A stretch of DNA of 47,176 bases from the NCBI RefSeq assembly GCF_024213375.1, contig NZ_JANAVJ010000039.1, positions 1 to 47,176 on the forward strand, given 5' to 3'. This DNA is from Paenibacillus sp. MZ04-78.2. Its GTDB lineage: Bacteria; Bacillota; Bacilli; Paenibacillales; NBRC-103111. Shown here piece after piece: positions 38,959-46,475 of this stretch (position 1 is the first letter of the stretch; the number at the start of each line of letters is the position of its first letter). A program made the position numbers and the translations under genes. The notes below the pieces were generated by a model that did not search any database, was not told the DNA's origin, and saw only the letters and a program-made list of their open reading frames with translations.

Positions 38959-41424
38959 TTGATAACGCGTGAAGCTTTGCTAGATTTTATGAAAGAGACG
39001 GCTTATAAGCCGATGACGTATCATGAGCTGGAGCAGCACTTCGTGCTGGAGAGCGCGCAGGAATTCAAAGCGTTCCTGAAGCTGCTCAATGAGCTCGAGA
39101 ATGAAGGACTTATTCTTCGTACGCGCAACGAACGGTACGGGGTGCCGGAGCGGATGAATCTGCTGCGCGGCAAGCTGCAGGCGCATGCCAAAGGCTTCGG
39201 CTTTCTCATACCCGACGACCGCGATCATCCGGACGTGTATATCCATGCCAACGATATGGGGACGGCGATGAACAGGGATATCGTGCTCGTGCGGATCACG
39301 TCCAAGAGTCCGTCCGGCGGCCGGATGGAGGGCGAAGTGGTAAGGGTGGTCAGCCGGGGCAATACGCAGATCGTCGGTCTGTTTCGGTCCCATGAGGAGT
39401 ATGCGTTTGTCATTCCGGACGACAAGCGGGTGGTACGGGATATTTTTATTCCGAAGGAATCGTTCGGCGGCGCCATGGACGGGCACAAGGTCGTGGTGAA
39501 AATCGTATCGTACCCGGAAGGACGTGCGGCGGCGCAAGGCGCAGTGGTGGAGATTCTGGGTCATAAAAACGATCCGGGCGTGGATATTCTCTCGATTATC
39601 CGCAAGCACCAGCTGCCTGAAGCGTTCCCGGACGAGGTGATGGAAGAAGCGTCGGCTGTGCCGGACGTGATCTCGGAAGGGGATTTGAAGGGCCGCCGCG
39701 ATTTGCGCGGGAAGCGTATCGTTACCATTGACGGAGAAGACGCCAAAGACTTGGACGATGCCGTCAACGTGGAGCGGCTGCCGAACGGCAACTATGTGCT
39801 CGGCGTGCATATCGCCGATGTCAGCTATTATGTGCGCGAAGGCTCGCCGCTGGACAATGAAGCGTACAATCGCGGGTGCAGCGTATACTTGGTGGACCGG
39901 GTCATTCCGATGCTTCCGCACCGGCTGTCCAACGGGATCTGCTCGCTGAATCCGCAGGTGGACCGGCTTACGATGTCTTGTGAGATGGAATTCGACGCGG
40001 ATGCGAACGTGGTGCGCCACGATATTTTTACAAGCGTGATCAAGACAAGCGAGCGGATGACGTATACGAACGTCCGCAAGCTGCTGGCCGAGGAAGCGCC
40101 CGAGCCGGAGCTGCTGGAGAAATACGCGTACCTGTTGGAAGACTTCCGTTTAATGAAAGAGCTGGCGATGAAGCTGCGGTCGAAGCGGATGCGCCGCGGT
40201 GCGATCGACTTCGATTTTCAGGAATCGAAAATTTTGGTCGATGCGGACGGCAAGCCGACAGATATCGTGAAGCGGGACCGGACGATCGCCGAAATGATCA
40301 TCGAGGAGTTCATGCTGGCAGCGAACGAGACGGTGGCGGAGCATTTTCATTGGATGAAGGCGCCGTTCCTGTACCGGATTCACGAGGACCCGGATGGAGA
40401 AAAGCTGCAGCATTTTATGGAGTTCATCACGAACTTCGGCTATGTTGTCCGGGGCAAAGGCAATTCGGTGCATCCGCGGGCGTTGCAGACGCTGCTTGAG
40501 GAAATTAAGGGAACGAAGGAAGAAACGGTCATCAGCACGGTGATGCTGCGCTCGATGAAGCAGGCGAAGTACGATTCGCAAAGCTTGGGCCACTACGGTC
40601 TGGCCGCGGAATTTTACTCGCACTTCACGTCGCCGATCCGGCGTTACCCGGATCTCATCATTCACCGCGTCATTCGCGAGGTGCTGGAAAGCGGAACGCT
40701 CAGCGAAGCGCGGCACGAGTACTTGACTTCGCGGATGGACGATATTGCGAAGCAATCGTCCGAGCGGGAGCGGGTGGCCGTCGATGCGGAGCGGGAGACG
40801 GAGGCGCTGAAGAAGGCCGAATTCATGCTCGACAAAGTCGGCGAGGAGTTTGGCGGCATTATCAGCAGCGTGACGAGCTTCGGGATGTTCGTGGAGCTGG
40901 AAAACACCGTGGAAGGGCTCATCCGTCTATCCGATTTGTCGGACGACTATTACCACTTCCACGACGCTCAGCACGTGCTTATCGGCGAGCGCACGTCCAA
41001 AATTTATCGCCTTGGCGATGAAGTGAAGGTACGTATCTCGCGGGTAAACATGGAGGAGCGTACCATCGATTTTGAGATGGTCGATATGAAGCCGCGGCCG
41101 CAGAAGATGAGCTTGGTCGACGCGCTGGATGCCGTGCGCAAGAACAAGCGCGCGGGCCGCGCAGGCAAAGCCGCCGCAGGCGGAGTCCGCGCGGGACGCA
41201 GCGAACGCGCCGGGAAGCGCGGCGCAGGCGGCAGCGGGCGCGGGAAAGGCCCGGCAGCGGCGAAGACGCGCGCGCTGGAGCCGGTGCGCACCGGCGAGGG
41301 CGCCACGGCGACCGGCCGCGCGGCAGGGCGCAAAAGCGCCAAAGCCGTGGGCAAGGCGGCCAAAGGCGGCGGCGTGGGCATCGGCTTCGCCAAGAAGAAG
41401 CGCAAAAAGACCGTCAAGCGCTAA
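38959..41424 (+). CDS. rnr: Ribonuclease R
   Basis: An 821-residue 3'-5' exoribonuclease of the RNB family that degrades structured RNA and, with tmRNA, faulty messages. In order: an N-terminal helix-turn-helix-like domain ([20 protein letters not shown]), cold-shock OB domains ([15 protein letters not shown]), an RNB domain with metal-binding Asp residues in [19 protein letters not shown] near residue 255, [20 protein letters not shown], an S1 domain ([20 protein letters not shown]), and a basic tail of about 95 residues. I start at TTG 38959 behind GGCAGGTGAG; a GTG nine bases earlier is possible, while longer readings run into the esterase remnant. It is followed by smpB and ssrA. Confidence 0.95.
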   Translation: MITREALLDFMKETAYKPMTYHELEQHFVLESAQEFKAFLKLLNELENEGLILRTRNERYGVPERMNLLRGKLQAHAKGFGFLIPDDRDHPDVYIHANDMGTAMNRDIVLVRITSKSPSGGRMEGEVVRVVSRGNTQIVGLFRSHEEYAFVIPDDKRVVRDIFIPKESFGGAMDGHKVVVKIVSYPEGRAAAQGAVVEILGHKNDPGVDILSIIRKHQLPEAFPDEVMEEASAVPDVISEGDLKGRRDLRGKRIVTIDGEDAKDLDDAVNVERLPNGNYVLGVHIADVSYYVREGSPLDNEAYNRGCSVYLVDRVIPMLPHRLSNGICSLNPQVDRLTMSCEMEFDADANVVRHDIFTSVIKTSERMTYTNVRKLLAEEAPEPELLEKYAYLLEDFRLMKELAMKLRSKRMRRGAIDFDFQESKILVDADGKPTDIVKRDRTIAEMIIEEFMLAANETVAEHFHWMKAPFLYRIHEDPDGEKLQHFMEFITNFGYVVRGKGNSVHPRALQTLLEEIKGTKEETVISTVMLRSMKQAKYDSQSLGHYGLAAEFYSHFTSPIRRYPDLIIHRVIREVLESGTLSEARHEYLTSRMDDIAKQSSERERVAVDAERETEALKKAEFMLDKVGEEFGGIISSVTSFGMFVELENTVEGLIRLSDLSDDYYHFHDAQHVLIGERTSKIYRLGDEVKVRISRVNMEERTIDFEMVDMKPRPQKMSLVDALDAVRKNKRAGRAGKAAAGGVRAGRSERAGKRGAGGSGRGKGPAAAKTRALEPVRTGEGATATGRAAGRKSAKAVGKAAKGGGVGIGFAKKKRKKTVKR

Positions 41425-41430
41425 TTCCCC

Positions 41431-41471
41431 TTGATTTCCGGGGATGGAGTTGGTACAATGGACTCCATCCC
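41431..41471 (+). promoter_or_regulatory. smpB promoter overlapped by a perfect palindrome
   Basis: TTGATT at 41431-41436, a 17-base spacer and TACAAT at 41454-41459 form a good promoter 53 bases before smpB. A perfect 10-base inverted repeat, GGGATGGAGT (41441-41450) / ACTCCATCCC (41462-41471), spans the spacer and the start region, with the -10 box in its loop. No T tract follows, so a terminator is unlikely. Confidence 0.65.
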
Positions 41472-41511
41472 TCTGTTTGGAAATCGGTATGGGAAGGAGC
41501 GGCTACGGGGC

Positions 41512-41991
41512 ATGAGCAAAAAAAGCGATGGAAAAGTGCTGGCGCAGAACAAAAAAGCGTCTCACGATTATTTTATCGAGGATACTTACGAATGCGGCTT
41601 GGTGCTGACCGGGACGGAGATCAAATCGCTGCGGCTCGGACGAGCCAATATCGGCGATGCGTTCGCGACGATCCGCAACGGCGAAGCATTCGTGCACAAT
41701 ATGCACATCAGTCCGTTCGAGCAAGGCAACCGGTTTAACCCCAGCGATCCGACGCGGGCCCGCAAGCTTCTTCTCAAGAAAGTCGAGATTAACAAACTGC
41801 TGGGCCAATCGAAGCAGGAAGGTTATACGCTGGTGCCGCTCAAGGTATATGTGCGCAGCGGCTACGCGAAGCTGCTGCTCGGCTTGGGCAAAGGGAAGAA
41901 GCAATATGACAAACGCGATACGGAGGCGAAACGTGACGCTCAGCGGGATATTCAGCGGGCGCTGCGCGAGAAGCAGAAGGTCGCACGGTAA
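41512..41991 (+). CDS. smpB: SsrA-binding protein SmpB
   Basis: A 159-residue protein that binds tmRNA and places it in the A site of stalled ribosomes. [60 protein letters not shown] and [16 protein letters not shown], with the C-terminal basic tail, are typical. I use the ATG at 41512, giving [16 protein letters not shown]; the upstream frame would add 27 unrelated residues. Its RNA partner ssrA lies 210 bases downstream. Confidence 0.97.
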   Translation: MSKKSDGKVLAQNKKASHDYFIEDTYECGLVLTGTEIKSLRLGRANIGDAFATIRNGEAFVHNMHISPFEQGNRFNPSDPTRARKLLLKKVEINKLLGQSKQEGYTLVPLKVYVRSGYAKLLLGLGKGKKQYDKRDTEAKRDAQRDIQRALREKQKVAR

Positions 41992-41995
41992 CGTC

Positions 41996-42020
41996 TTGGC
42001 GGGAATACGCCAATATGTTT
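41996..42020 (+). terminator. Weak hairpin after smpB
   Basis: TTGGCG / CGCCAA six-pair stem with a GGAATA loop, followed by TATGTTTAAGTTTT. Confidence 0.4.
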
Positions 42021-42052
42021 AAGTTTTGGTATCGCTTCCAACAACTCTCCCC

Positions 42053-42080
42053 TTCATTTTGCTCAAGGATATGTTATAAT
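42053..42080 (+). promoter_or_regulatory. ssrA promoter
   Basis: An extended -10, TGTTATAAT (TATAAT at 42075-42080), with a poor -35 (TTCATT) 16 bases upstream. The mature tmRNA starts about 115 bases downstream, so a leader must be removed. The 42088-42200 spacer holds only short GC hairpins (CTCCCCTCCTATGGGAGG). Confidence 0.65.
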
Positions 42081-42200
42081 GAAGGAGCACTTGGGGAAGT
42101 GCACAGCTTTTATAGCAAAAGTCAGCAGAAGTTGTAGGTAAGTTTTATTTCATAACCTTTTTAATTAGGGTCTCCCCTCCTATGGGAGGCCCACCTATGC

Positions 42201-42561
42201 GGGGACGTTCTTGGATTCGACGGGGATAGTTCGAGCATGGGTTGCGGGTAGTGGGGACGCGTCCGCTTTATCAACGCTAAAGCCAATTAAATGGCAAACA
42301 ACAACAATCCTACGCTTTCGCAGCTTAATAACCTGTGAGCGTGCTTCTACCCTGCATCGCCCATGTGCCGGGATAGGGGCTCAACTTTAGTGGGATACGC
42401 TGTCTAGTCTCCGCCTGCGGCTAGCTGAAGAAGACAATCAGGCTGACCCAACGCGTAGCCGGTTACGGGGCGACGCTCGGGTGACATCAAAACTGTGACT
42501 ACACCCGTAGAAGCCTGTGTGGCGTTATCTTCGGACAGGGGTTCGACTCCCCTCGTCTCCA
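42201..42561 (+). ncRNA. ssrA: Transfer-messenger RNA
   Basis: The tRNA-like ends GGGGACG (42201) and CGTCTCC-A (42555-42561) pair, with TTCGACTCC as T-loop; CCA is not encoded. The tag frame begins at GGC 42293 and reads GKQQQSYAFAA, then TAATAA. With the alanine carried by tmRNA the tag is AGKQQQSYAFAA, ending in AA as ClpXP/ClpP substrates require. It rescues stalled ribosomes together with SmpB and RNase R encoded upstream. Its 3' end is the left boundary of the inserted island. Confidence 0.96.
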
Positions 42562-42562
42562 T
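42552..42562 (+). repeat. Left direct repeat (attachment site) in ssrA
   Basis: CTCGTCTCCAT is the 3' acceptor end of tmRNA plus its first downstream base; it is identical to 45944-45954. Confidence 0.82.
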
Positions 42563-42567
42563 TAAGC

Positions 42568-42577
42568 AAATCCACAA
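42568..42577 (+). repeat. Left terminal inverted repeat of the island
   Basis: AAATCCACAA, 6 bases inside the left direct repeat, is the exact reverse complement of 45922-45931. Confidence 0.7.
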
Positions 42578-42579
42578 AA

Positions 42580-42627
42580 CGAAAAGGAGCTTTGCTACTG
42601 AAATGGTGGCGATGCTTCTTTTCTTTT
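42580..42627 (+). terminator. Terminator directly after ssrA, inside the island
   Basis: GAAAAGGAGC pairs with GCTTCTTTTC (one G-T wobble), with an inner GCTAC / GTGGC stem, then TTTTTA. The island may bring its own terminator to keep ssrA expressed after insertion. Confidence 0.6.
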
Positions 42628-42706
42628 TATATTATCTCAACTATCTGTATTTTAATAAGAGGTAAGGATATAATTAGATTAGACGAAGTTAAGTGGGGTG
42701 TAAAGG

Positions 42707-43831
42707 ATGAATAAAATGAAGCAGTTATCCTTATTTGATGATATAGATGTTGTTGAAACGACTGATGATTCGAGTGAGACATTAATTACAGACCCATTCG
42801 ATCCAGCTAAGATCGATATAACCCAAAAATCATTAACCATTGATTTATTAGTTAAAAGATTAAAAGAAAAAGAGATAAATTTATTGACTGATTTTCAACG
42901 TAAGGGTGGATTGTGGGATGATTCCCAACAGAGCAGACTAATCGAGTCACTAATAATTAGAATCCCTCTCCCAGCTTTTTATTTTGATGGTAGCAATGAT
43001 AATAATTGGCTTATTGTCGATGGACTTCAGCGTCTTACAGCTTTAGAAAGATTTGTAATTGATCAGGAATTGAAACTTCACAATATGGAGTATGTAACCC
43101 AATTCGAAGGACTTCTATATAATGAGTTACCCAGACATATACAACGAAGAATTGAAGAAACTCAAATAATTGCGTTTGTAATCAATTATGGGACTCCACA
43201 AGAAGTAAAATATAACATTTTCAAGAGGATTAATACAGGAGGTGTTCCATTGACACCTCAGGAGATACGACATGCTTTAAATCAAGGAACTGCATCAACA
43301 TTTCTAAAGAGTTTAGCTGAAAGCCGCGAGTTTTTAGAAGCGACATGTCATTCAGTTAAGACTGATAGAATGGAAGATCGTGATTTTGTACTAAGGTTTC
43401 TTGCATTTACTATGACTCCATATCCAAAATACTTTCCTGATCTTGAAAACTTTCTTAATTCTGCTATGAATACGCTTAATAAAAAGTCTGAGCAAGAATT
43501 AACCGAATTGCATAGCAAATTTAAAAAAGCAATGGTTAATTCATTAGCGATCTTTGGTGATGATGCTTTTAGAAGAAGATATAATGCTAAGGATAGCAGG
43601 AAACAGATGAACAAGGCGCTTTTTGATACTTGGTCAGTTAATCTAGGATTACTTAATGATGAACAAAGTGAAAAAATAGTAAGTGAACGTGAAACAGTAA
43701 AAGCAATGTTTATAAATCTAATGAAAGATAAGGAATTCGATGGATCAATCTCACAAGGTACTGGCGATCCTAGAAGGGTTCAGTATAGATTTTCAAAAGT
43801 AGAAAGGCTGATAAAGGAAGTGTTATCATGA
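42707..43831 (+). CDS. DUF262 (GmrS-type) protein with N-terminal clamp-binding motif
   Basis: A 374-residue DUF262 protein. The ParB/Srx-like NTPase signature is present: FQRKGGLWDDSQQSRLIESL (about 63-82), VDGLQRLTALERF (104-116; the usual DGQQR is DGLQR here) and FKRINTGGVPLTPQEIRHAL (172-191). DUF262 proteins include the GmrSD restriction enzyme that attacks modified phage DNA and BrxU. No DUF1524 HNH nuclease domain follows, so only the NTPase-like half is present. The N-terminus reads MNKMKQLSLFDDIDVV; QLSLF is the consensus pentapeptide for binding the DNA polymerase sliding clamp. Start ATG 42707 or 42716; the latter is better spaced from AAAGG. A TATAAT lies at 42669. It overlaps the ATPase gene by 4 bases. 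Confidence 0.85.
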   Translation: MNKMKQLSLFDDIDVVETTDDSSETLITDPFDPAKIDITQKSLTIDLLVKRLKEKEINLLTDFQRKGGLWDDSQQSRLIESLIIRIPLPAFYFDGSNDNNWLIVDGLQRLTALERFVIDQELKLHNMEYVTQFEGLLYNELPRHIQRRIEETQIIAFVINYGTPQEVKYNIFKRINTGGVPLTPQEIRHALNQGTASTFLKSLAESREFLEATCHSVKTDRMEDRDFVLRFLAFTMTPYPKYFPDLENFLNSAMNTLNKKSEQELTELHSKFKKAMVNSLAIFGDDAFRRRYNAKDSRKQMNKALFDTWSVNLGLLNDEQSEKIVSERETVKAMFINLMKDKEFDGSISQGTGDPRRVQYRFSKVERLIKEVLS

Positions 43832-44931
43832 TAACAAAAATGCATTTACAAAACATAAAGTGTTTTCAAAATCAAGAAATAAATCTCAAGCCTTTAACAC
43901 TATTGACAGGATTAAACGGGGCGGGAAAATCTACTGTAATTCAATCATTGCTTTTACTGAGACAATCTTTTTTACAAGGAACAATTTTCAATGAGGGTTT
44001 ATCTTTAAATGGGGATCTGTTGTATGTAGGTACAGGACAAGATTTATTAAATGAAAATGCCGAAAAAGAAACAGTAAGTATTACGTTACAAAGTAATTCA
44101 GGAGAAGAGATTAACTGGACTTTTGGATATGAAAAATCCTCAGATGTATTACCGCTTATCTCTTCAAATTACAATAATCAACCTGTAGAGGTTTTTTCCG
44201 AAAGATTTCAGTATTTAAGTGCTGAAAGAATCGGTCCACGTACGTATTTTAATAGATCAAACTACAAAGTAAGGCAACAGAATAGTATAGGTATTAACGG
44301 AGAATATACAACACATTATCTATCGGTTTTTCAAAACGAAATTGTACAAAATAAACTTTTAATTCATCCTGATGGTGTTTCAGAAAGTTTAAAATCTCAA
44401 ATTGATGCTTGGCTCAGTATAATTACACCTGGGACAAAAATTGTTATTGGTGACCATACTGAAATGGACATTTTAAGTTTGAGGTATAGATTTACTAGTG
44501 ATAGAGATATAAGTAATTCATTTAGAGCAACAAATGTTGGTTTTGGTTTAACGTATATATTGCCTGTACTTGTTTCTTTGCTTGCTGCTAAACCGGGCAC
44601 CATATTACTAATTGAAAATCCTGAAGCACACTTACACCCTAAAGGGCAGTCAATTATTGGGAAATTAATGGCTTTTGCTTCTATGGGAGGCGTCCAAATC
44701 ATGACTGAGACACATAGTGATCATGTATTAAATGGAATTAGGTTAGCAGTTAAGGATGGCTACGTTGATCCAGGGAATGTATCGATTAATTTCTTTTGTA
44801 AACGAGATATTCAAGGTAAGTCATTTCACTCAATTGAAAATTTATTAATAGATAAAAATGGGCGAATTGATAACTGGCCAGAAGATTTCTTCGATGAATG
44901 GGATAAAAGCTTAGATCAATTACTCTTTTAA
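43828..44931 (+). CDS. SMC-like AAA ATPase with DUF3696 C-terminus
   Basis: A 367-residue ABC/SMC-type ATPase. Walker A TGLNGAGKST at residues 27-36, QSLLLLRQSF after it, a SAERIGPR block (131-138) seen in AAA_21/OLD-like proteins, signature-like NVGFGLTYILPVL (236-248), Walker B TILLIENPEAHLHP (258-271) and a switch ETHSDHVLNGIR (294-305). The C-terminus LLIDKNGRIDNWPEDFFDEW is typical of DUF3696. Such ATPases recur in anti-phage modules, often with a nuclease or sensor partner. It overlaps the DUF262 gene by ATGA, so the two are made in a fixed ratio. No TOPRIM domain is present. Confidence 0.87.
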   Translation: MITKMHLQNIKCFQNQEINLKPLTLLTGLNGAGKSTVIQSLLLLRQSFLQGTIFNEGLSLNGDLLYVGTGQDLLNENAEKETVSITLQSNSGEEINWTFGYEKSSDVLPLISSNYNNQPVEVFSERFQYLSAERIGPRTYFNRSNYKVRQQNSIGINGEYTTHYLSVFQNEIVQNKLLIHPDGVSESLKSQIDAWLSIITPGTKIVIGDHTEMDILSLRYRFTSDRDISNSFRATNVGFGLTYILPVLVSLLAAKPGTILLIENPEAHLHPKGQSIIGKLMAFASMGGVQIMTETHSDHVLNGIRLAVKDGYVDPGNVSINFFCKRDIQGKSFHSIENLLIDKNGRIDNWPEDFFDEWDKSLDQLLF

Positions 44932-44960
44932 TTCCGATTAACTAAGGAGAAAATTTTATT

Positions 44961-45551
44961 GTGGATTTAATCTTCAATGAATTATCATTATCAGAGCCTG
45001 TAAATAATCAAGTTCTTGCTCGGCAAAGGATGAATCAGTTTGTTTTATTAATCCAGCATTTGTTTAGTCTTGGGGTAAGCAAGGATTTAAGGGTGGCGGA
45101 TGATTTTATTCATCTTTTTTTAGCAAATGAATATAAAATCGTTCAATGGTTAAATGACCACGATGTTGATATTGAGTTAAAGCGATTCTTTAAAGCTAGG
45201 ATTTCAAGAAAACCATACATAGATGAGCATTACGAGTCAAGTCTTTACCAAAATTTTATTTCATCTGAATTTAAATACAAAGAAAAAGTATGTAAAGGTT
45301 TAGGGATAGCCCATTTAGTTGATGGAATCGCAATTAGTTTTTTCGAGGAAGAGTGGAATACTCATGCTTTGAATCTTACATTCATAGAGTTAAATACATT
45401 AGGCGAAATATTTGAAGAAATTATTGAAATTCGTCATATAAGTGATATTAAGCATCTCGATCCGCATAAGTTCTTTTTTGAAAATCGTAGTAAATTAGAC
45501 TTTGGGATTCGGAATGGAGAAATAATTTGGAACTATTATTCCCCGCATTAA
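44961..45551 (+). CDS. Third island component, N-terminal part
   Basis: A 196-residue cytosolic protein starting with GTG about 8 bases after AAGGAG. The start MDLIFNELSLSEPVNNQVLA, then QRMNQFVLLIQHLFSLGVSK, recalls uncharacterised proteins that accompany DUF3696 ATPases; this is memory of pattern only, and no domain can be named. In the middle, VQWLNDHDVDIELKRFFKAR is charged and helical. The reading frame ends at 45551 while a second open frame (45527-45907) continues with strong coding character, so these are probably two halves of one protein of about 310 residues or two coupled overlapping genes. Confidence 0.65.
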   Translation: MDLIFNELSLSEPVNNQVLARQRMNQFVLLIQHLFSLGVSKDLRVADDFIHLFLANEYKIVQWLNDHDVDIELKRFFKARISRKPYIDEHYESSLYQNFISSEFKYKEKVCKGLGIAHLVDGIAISFFEEEWNTHALNLTFIELNTLGEIFEEIIEIRHISDIKHLDPHKFFFENRSKLDFGIRNGEIIWNYYSPH

Positions 45552-45907
45552 TATTCTGCGAAAGAACTTTAGCCCAACTATTTGAATTTAATAAAGGCGA
45601 GCTAATTCTTAAACAGATAAGGAATAAGTTATGGGATTTAAATGATTACTTCATTAAATGGTCTGACGGTGGGTTTGATCCTCAGTTACTACCATTTAAA
45701 GTTACTCCGGAAAGTCAGAGAACTTTAAGTCATTGTAAAGAGGGGCATACCTTTTTATGCCCAGATGGAGAATATAAAACGTTTTCTTGGCATTTAAGAA
45801 TGACTCCTGGTGCTGGTAGAATTTTTTTTATACCTGACGAAAAAACGAGAAAATGTATTATAGGACACATTGGAAATAAGTTAAAAACTATAAACGACCC
45901 AACATAA
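45527..45907 (+). CDS. Third island component, C-terminal part in another frame
   Basis: A 126-residue frame opening with TTG, 7 bases after a GGAG, and overlapping the previous gene by 25 bases. It has good coding character: FPALIFCERTLAQLFEFNKG, KLWDLNDYFIKWSDGGFDP, KVTPESQRTLSHCKEGHTFL and FSWHLRMTPGAGRIFFIPDE. The last part, IFFIPDEKTRKCIIGHIG, has the strand pattern of RelE/ParE-like folds, but this is weak. It may be the C-terminal half of the preceding gene separated by a single frameshift, or a separately translated subunit. Confidence 0.6.
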   Translation: MELLFPALIFCERTLAQLFEFNKGELILKQIRNKLWDLNDYFIKWSDGGFDPQLLPFKVTPESQRTLSHCKEGHTFLCPDGEYKTFSWHLRMTPGAGRIFFIPDEKTRKCIIGHIGNKLKTINDPT

Positions 45908-45921
45908 GTTGTTTCGAAAAA

Positions 45922-45931
45922 TTGTGGATTT
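45922..45931 (+). repeat. Right terminal inverted repeat of the island
   Basis: TTGTGGATTT, the exact reverse complement of 42568-42577, lies 12 bases inside the right direct repeat. Confidence 0.7.
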
Positions 45932-45943
45932 ACCCAGCCACGG

Positions 45944-45954
45944 CTCGTCTCCAT
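45944..45954 (+). repeat. Right direct repeat (copy of the ssrA end)
   Basis: CTCGTCTCCAT, identical to the ssrA 3' end at 42552-42562 and followed by AAG as there, less one T. Confidence 0.82.
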
Positions 45955-45968
45955 AAGTATTACCAGAA

Positions 45969-46001
45969 GGGATGTCCGCTGAGGGCATCCCCTTTGTTTT
46001 T
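45969..46001 (+). terminator. Terminator to the right of the island, probably the original ssrA terminator
   Basis: AAGGGATGTCC / GGGCATCCCCTT with a GCTGA loop, followed by TGTTTTTC, 15 bases after the second copy of the ssrA end. Confidence 0.75.
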
Positions 46002-46005
46002 CTTA

Positions 46006-46162
46006 CTACGTTGAGGTTCCTGAGGCCTTGCTTTCAGGCTTCTGCTTATGGTATCCCATGCTGTGCAAAAGCTGAGGGTTGGGAGCTTCCTGATCCAATA
46101 GACTGAGAAAGGTCTGGAGCCTCATTAATGCTATACGGAGCCGAGTTGCGACAAGTTCTTCG
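46006..46162 (-). pseudogene. C-terminal coding remnant, possibly transposase-like
   Basis: On the minus strand an open frame ends LVATRLRIALMRLQTFLSLL, then DQEAPNPQLLHSMGYHKQ. It has coding-like composition up to about 46162, where a GTGCG-starting non-coding sequence takes over. The rest of the 141-codon open frame (46163-46431) does not look like protein. I cannot name the family. Confidence 0.35.
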
Positions 46163-46440
46163 GTGCGCCTAGGTAAGCTGGGTGCTTTCAGTAGGTGCAA
46201 TTCCCACCCGAGCAAAGGGAAGAGCCGCCCTACCCGGAATCGAGTTCTTGTAGGGCACTCGTTCATTAGAATGAAGAAATATGCTGAATCATAGGGAATG
46301 GTGAAACAAGGATTCCAAAACTGGGATTTATGGCCTATAATACAACTAGGCATGTAGTGGGGGGCCTGGTGGCACGCCCTTCTTCTGTAGCGTGTAAAAC
46401 TTAGTTGATCTTTTGATAGACTCATGATCATTCCATTGAG
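46163..46440 (+). mobile_element. Possible group II intron 5' remnant
   Basis: The stretch starts GTGCGCC, matching the group II intron 5' consensus GUGYG, and contains GGTGCAATTCCCACCC and AAGCCGCCCTACCC-like purine-rich segments of the kind seen in domain I of bacterial introns. No reverse transcriptase and no domain V follow, so it would be a fragment. The remaining bases up to the next gene show nothing else. The call rests on general resemblance only. Confidence 0.3.
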
Positions 46441-46475
46441 ATTTAAGAAATTACTTGGAAAAGGTGGTTACTCCC

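Larger units (their letters stand above)
42552..45954 (+). mobile_element. 3.4-kb island inserted at the 3' end of ssrA
   Basis: The last bases of ssrA, CTCGTCTCCAT (42552-42562), recur at 45944-45954; the following TTAAG / TAAG are almost the same. Just inside these direct repeats are 10-base inverted repeats, AAATCCACAA (42568-42577) and TTGTGGATTT (45922-45931). The DNA between is AT-rich, unlike the housekeeping genes on the left, and holds a DUF262 gene, a DUF3696-type ATPase gene and a split third gene. A terminator that would suit ssrA lies just right of the second repeat. No integrase, transposase or excisionase is visible. Insertion at ssrA is typical of tyrosine-recombinase islands. 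Confidence 0.82.

Noticed and set aside
42517..42714. Open frame of 65 codons starting inside ssrA
   Set aside because: It begins within the tmRNA tRNA-like domain, has no ribosome site and runs through the terminator-like stem; the product is unlike any protein.
46180..46240. GGTGCAATTCC and AGGGAA suggested a cobalamin riboswitch
   Set aside because: The conserved blocks are in the wrong order and spacing, and the next gene is a vWA protein.
46006..46431. Complete 141-residue minus-strand protein
   Set aside because: Only the last ~52 codons look like protein; the rest overlaps the intron-like sequence, and no ribosome site precedes it.
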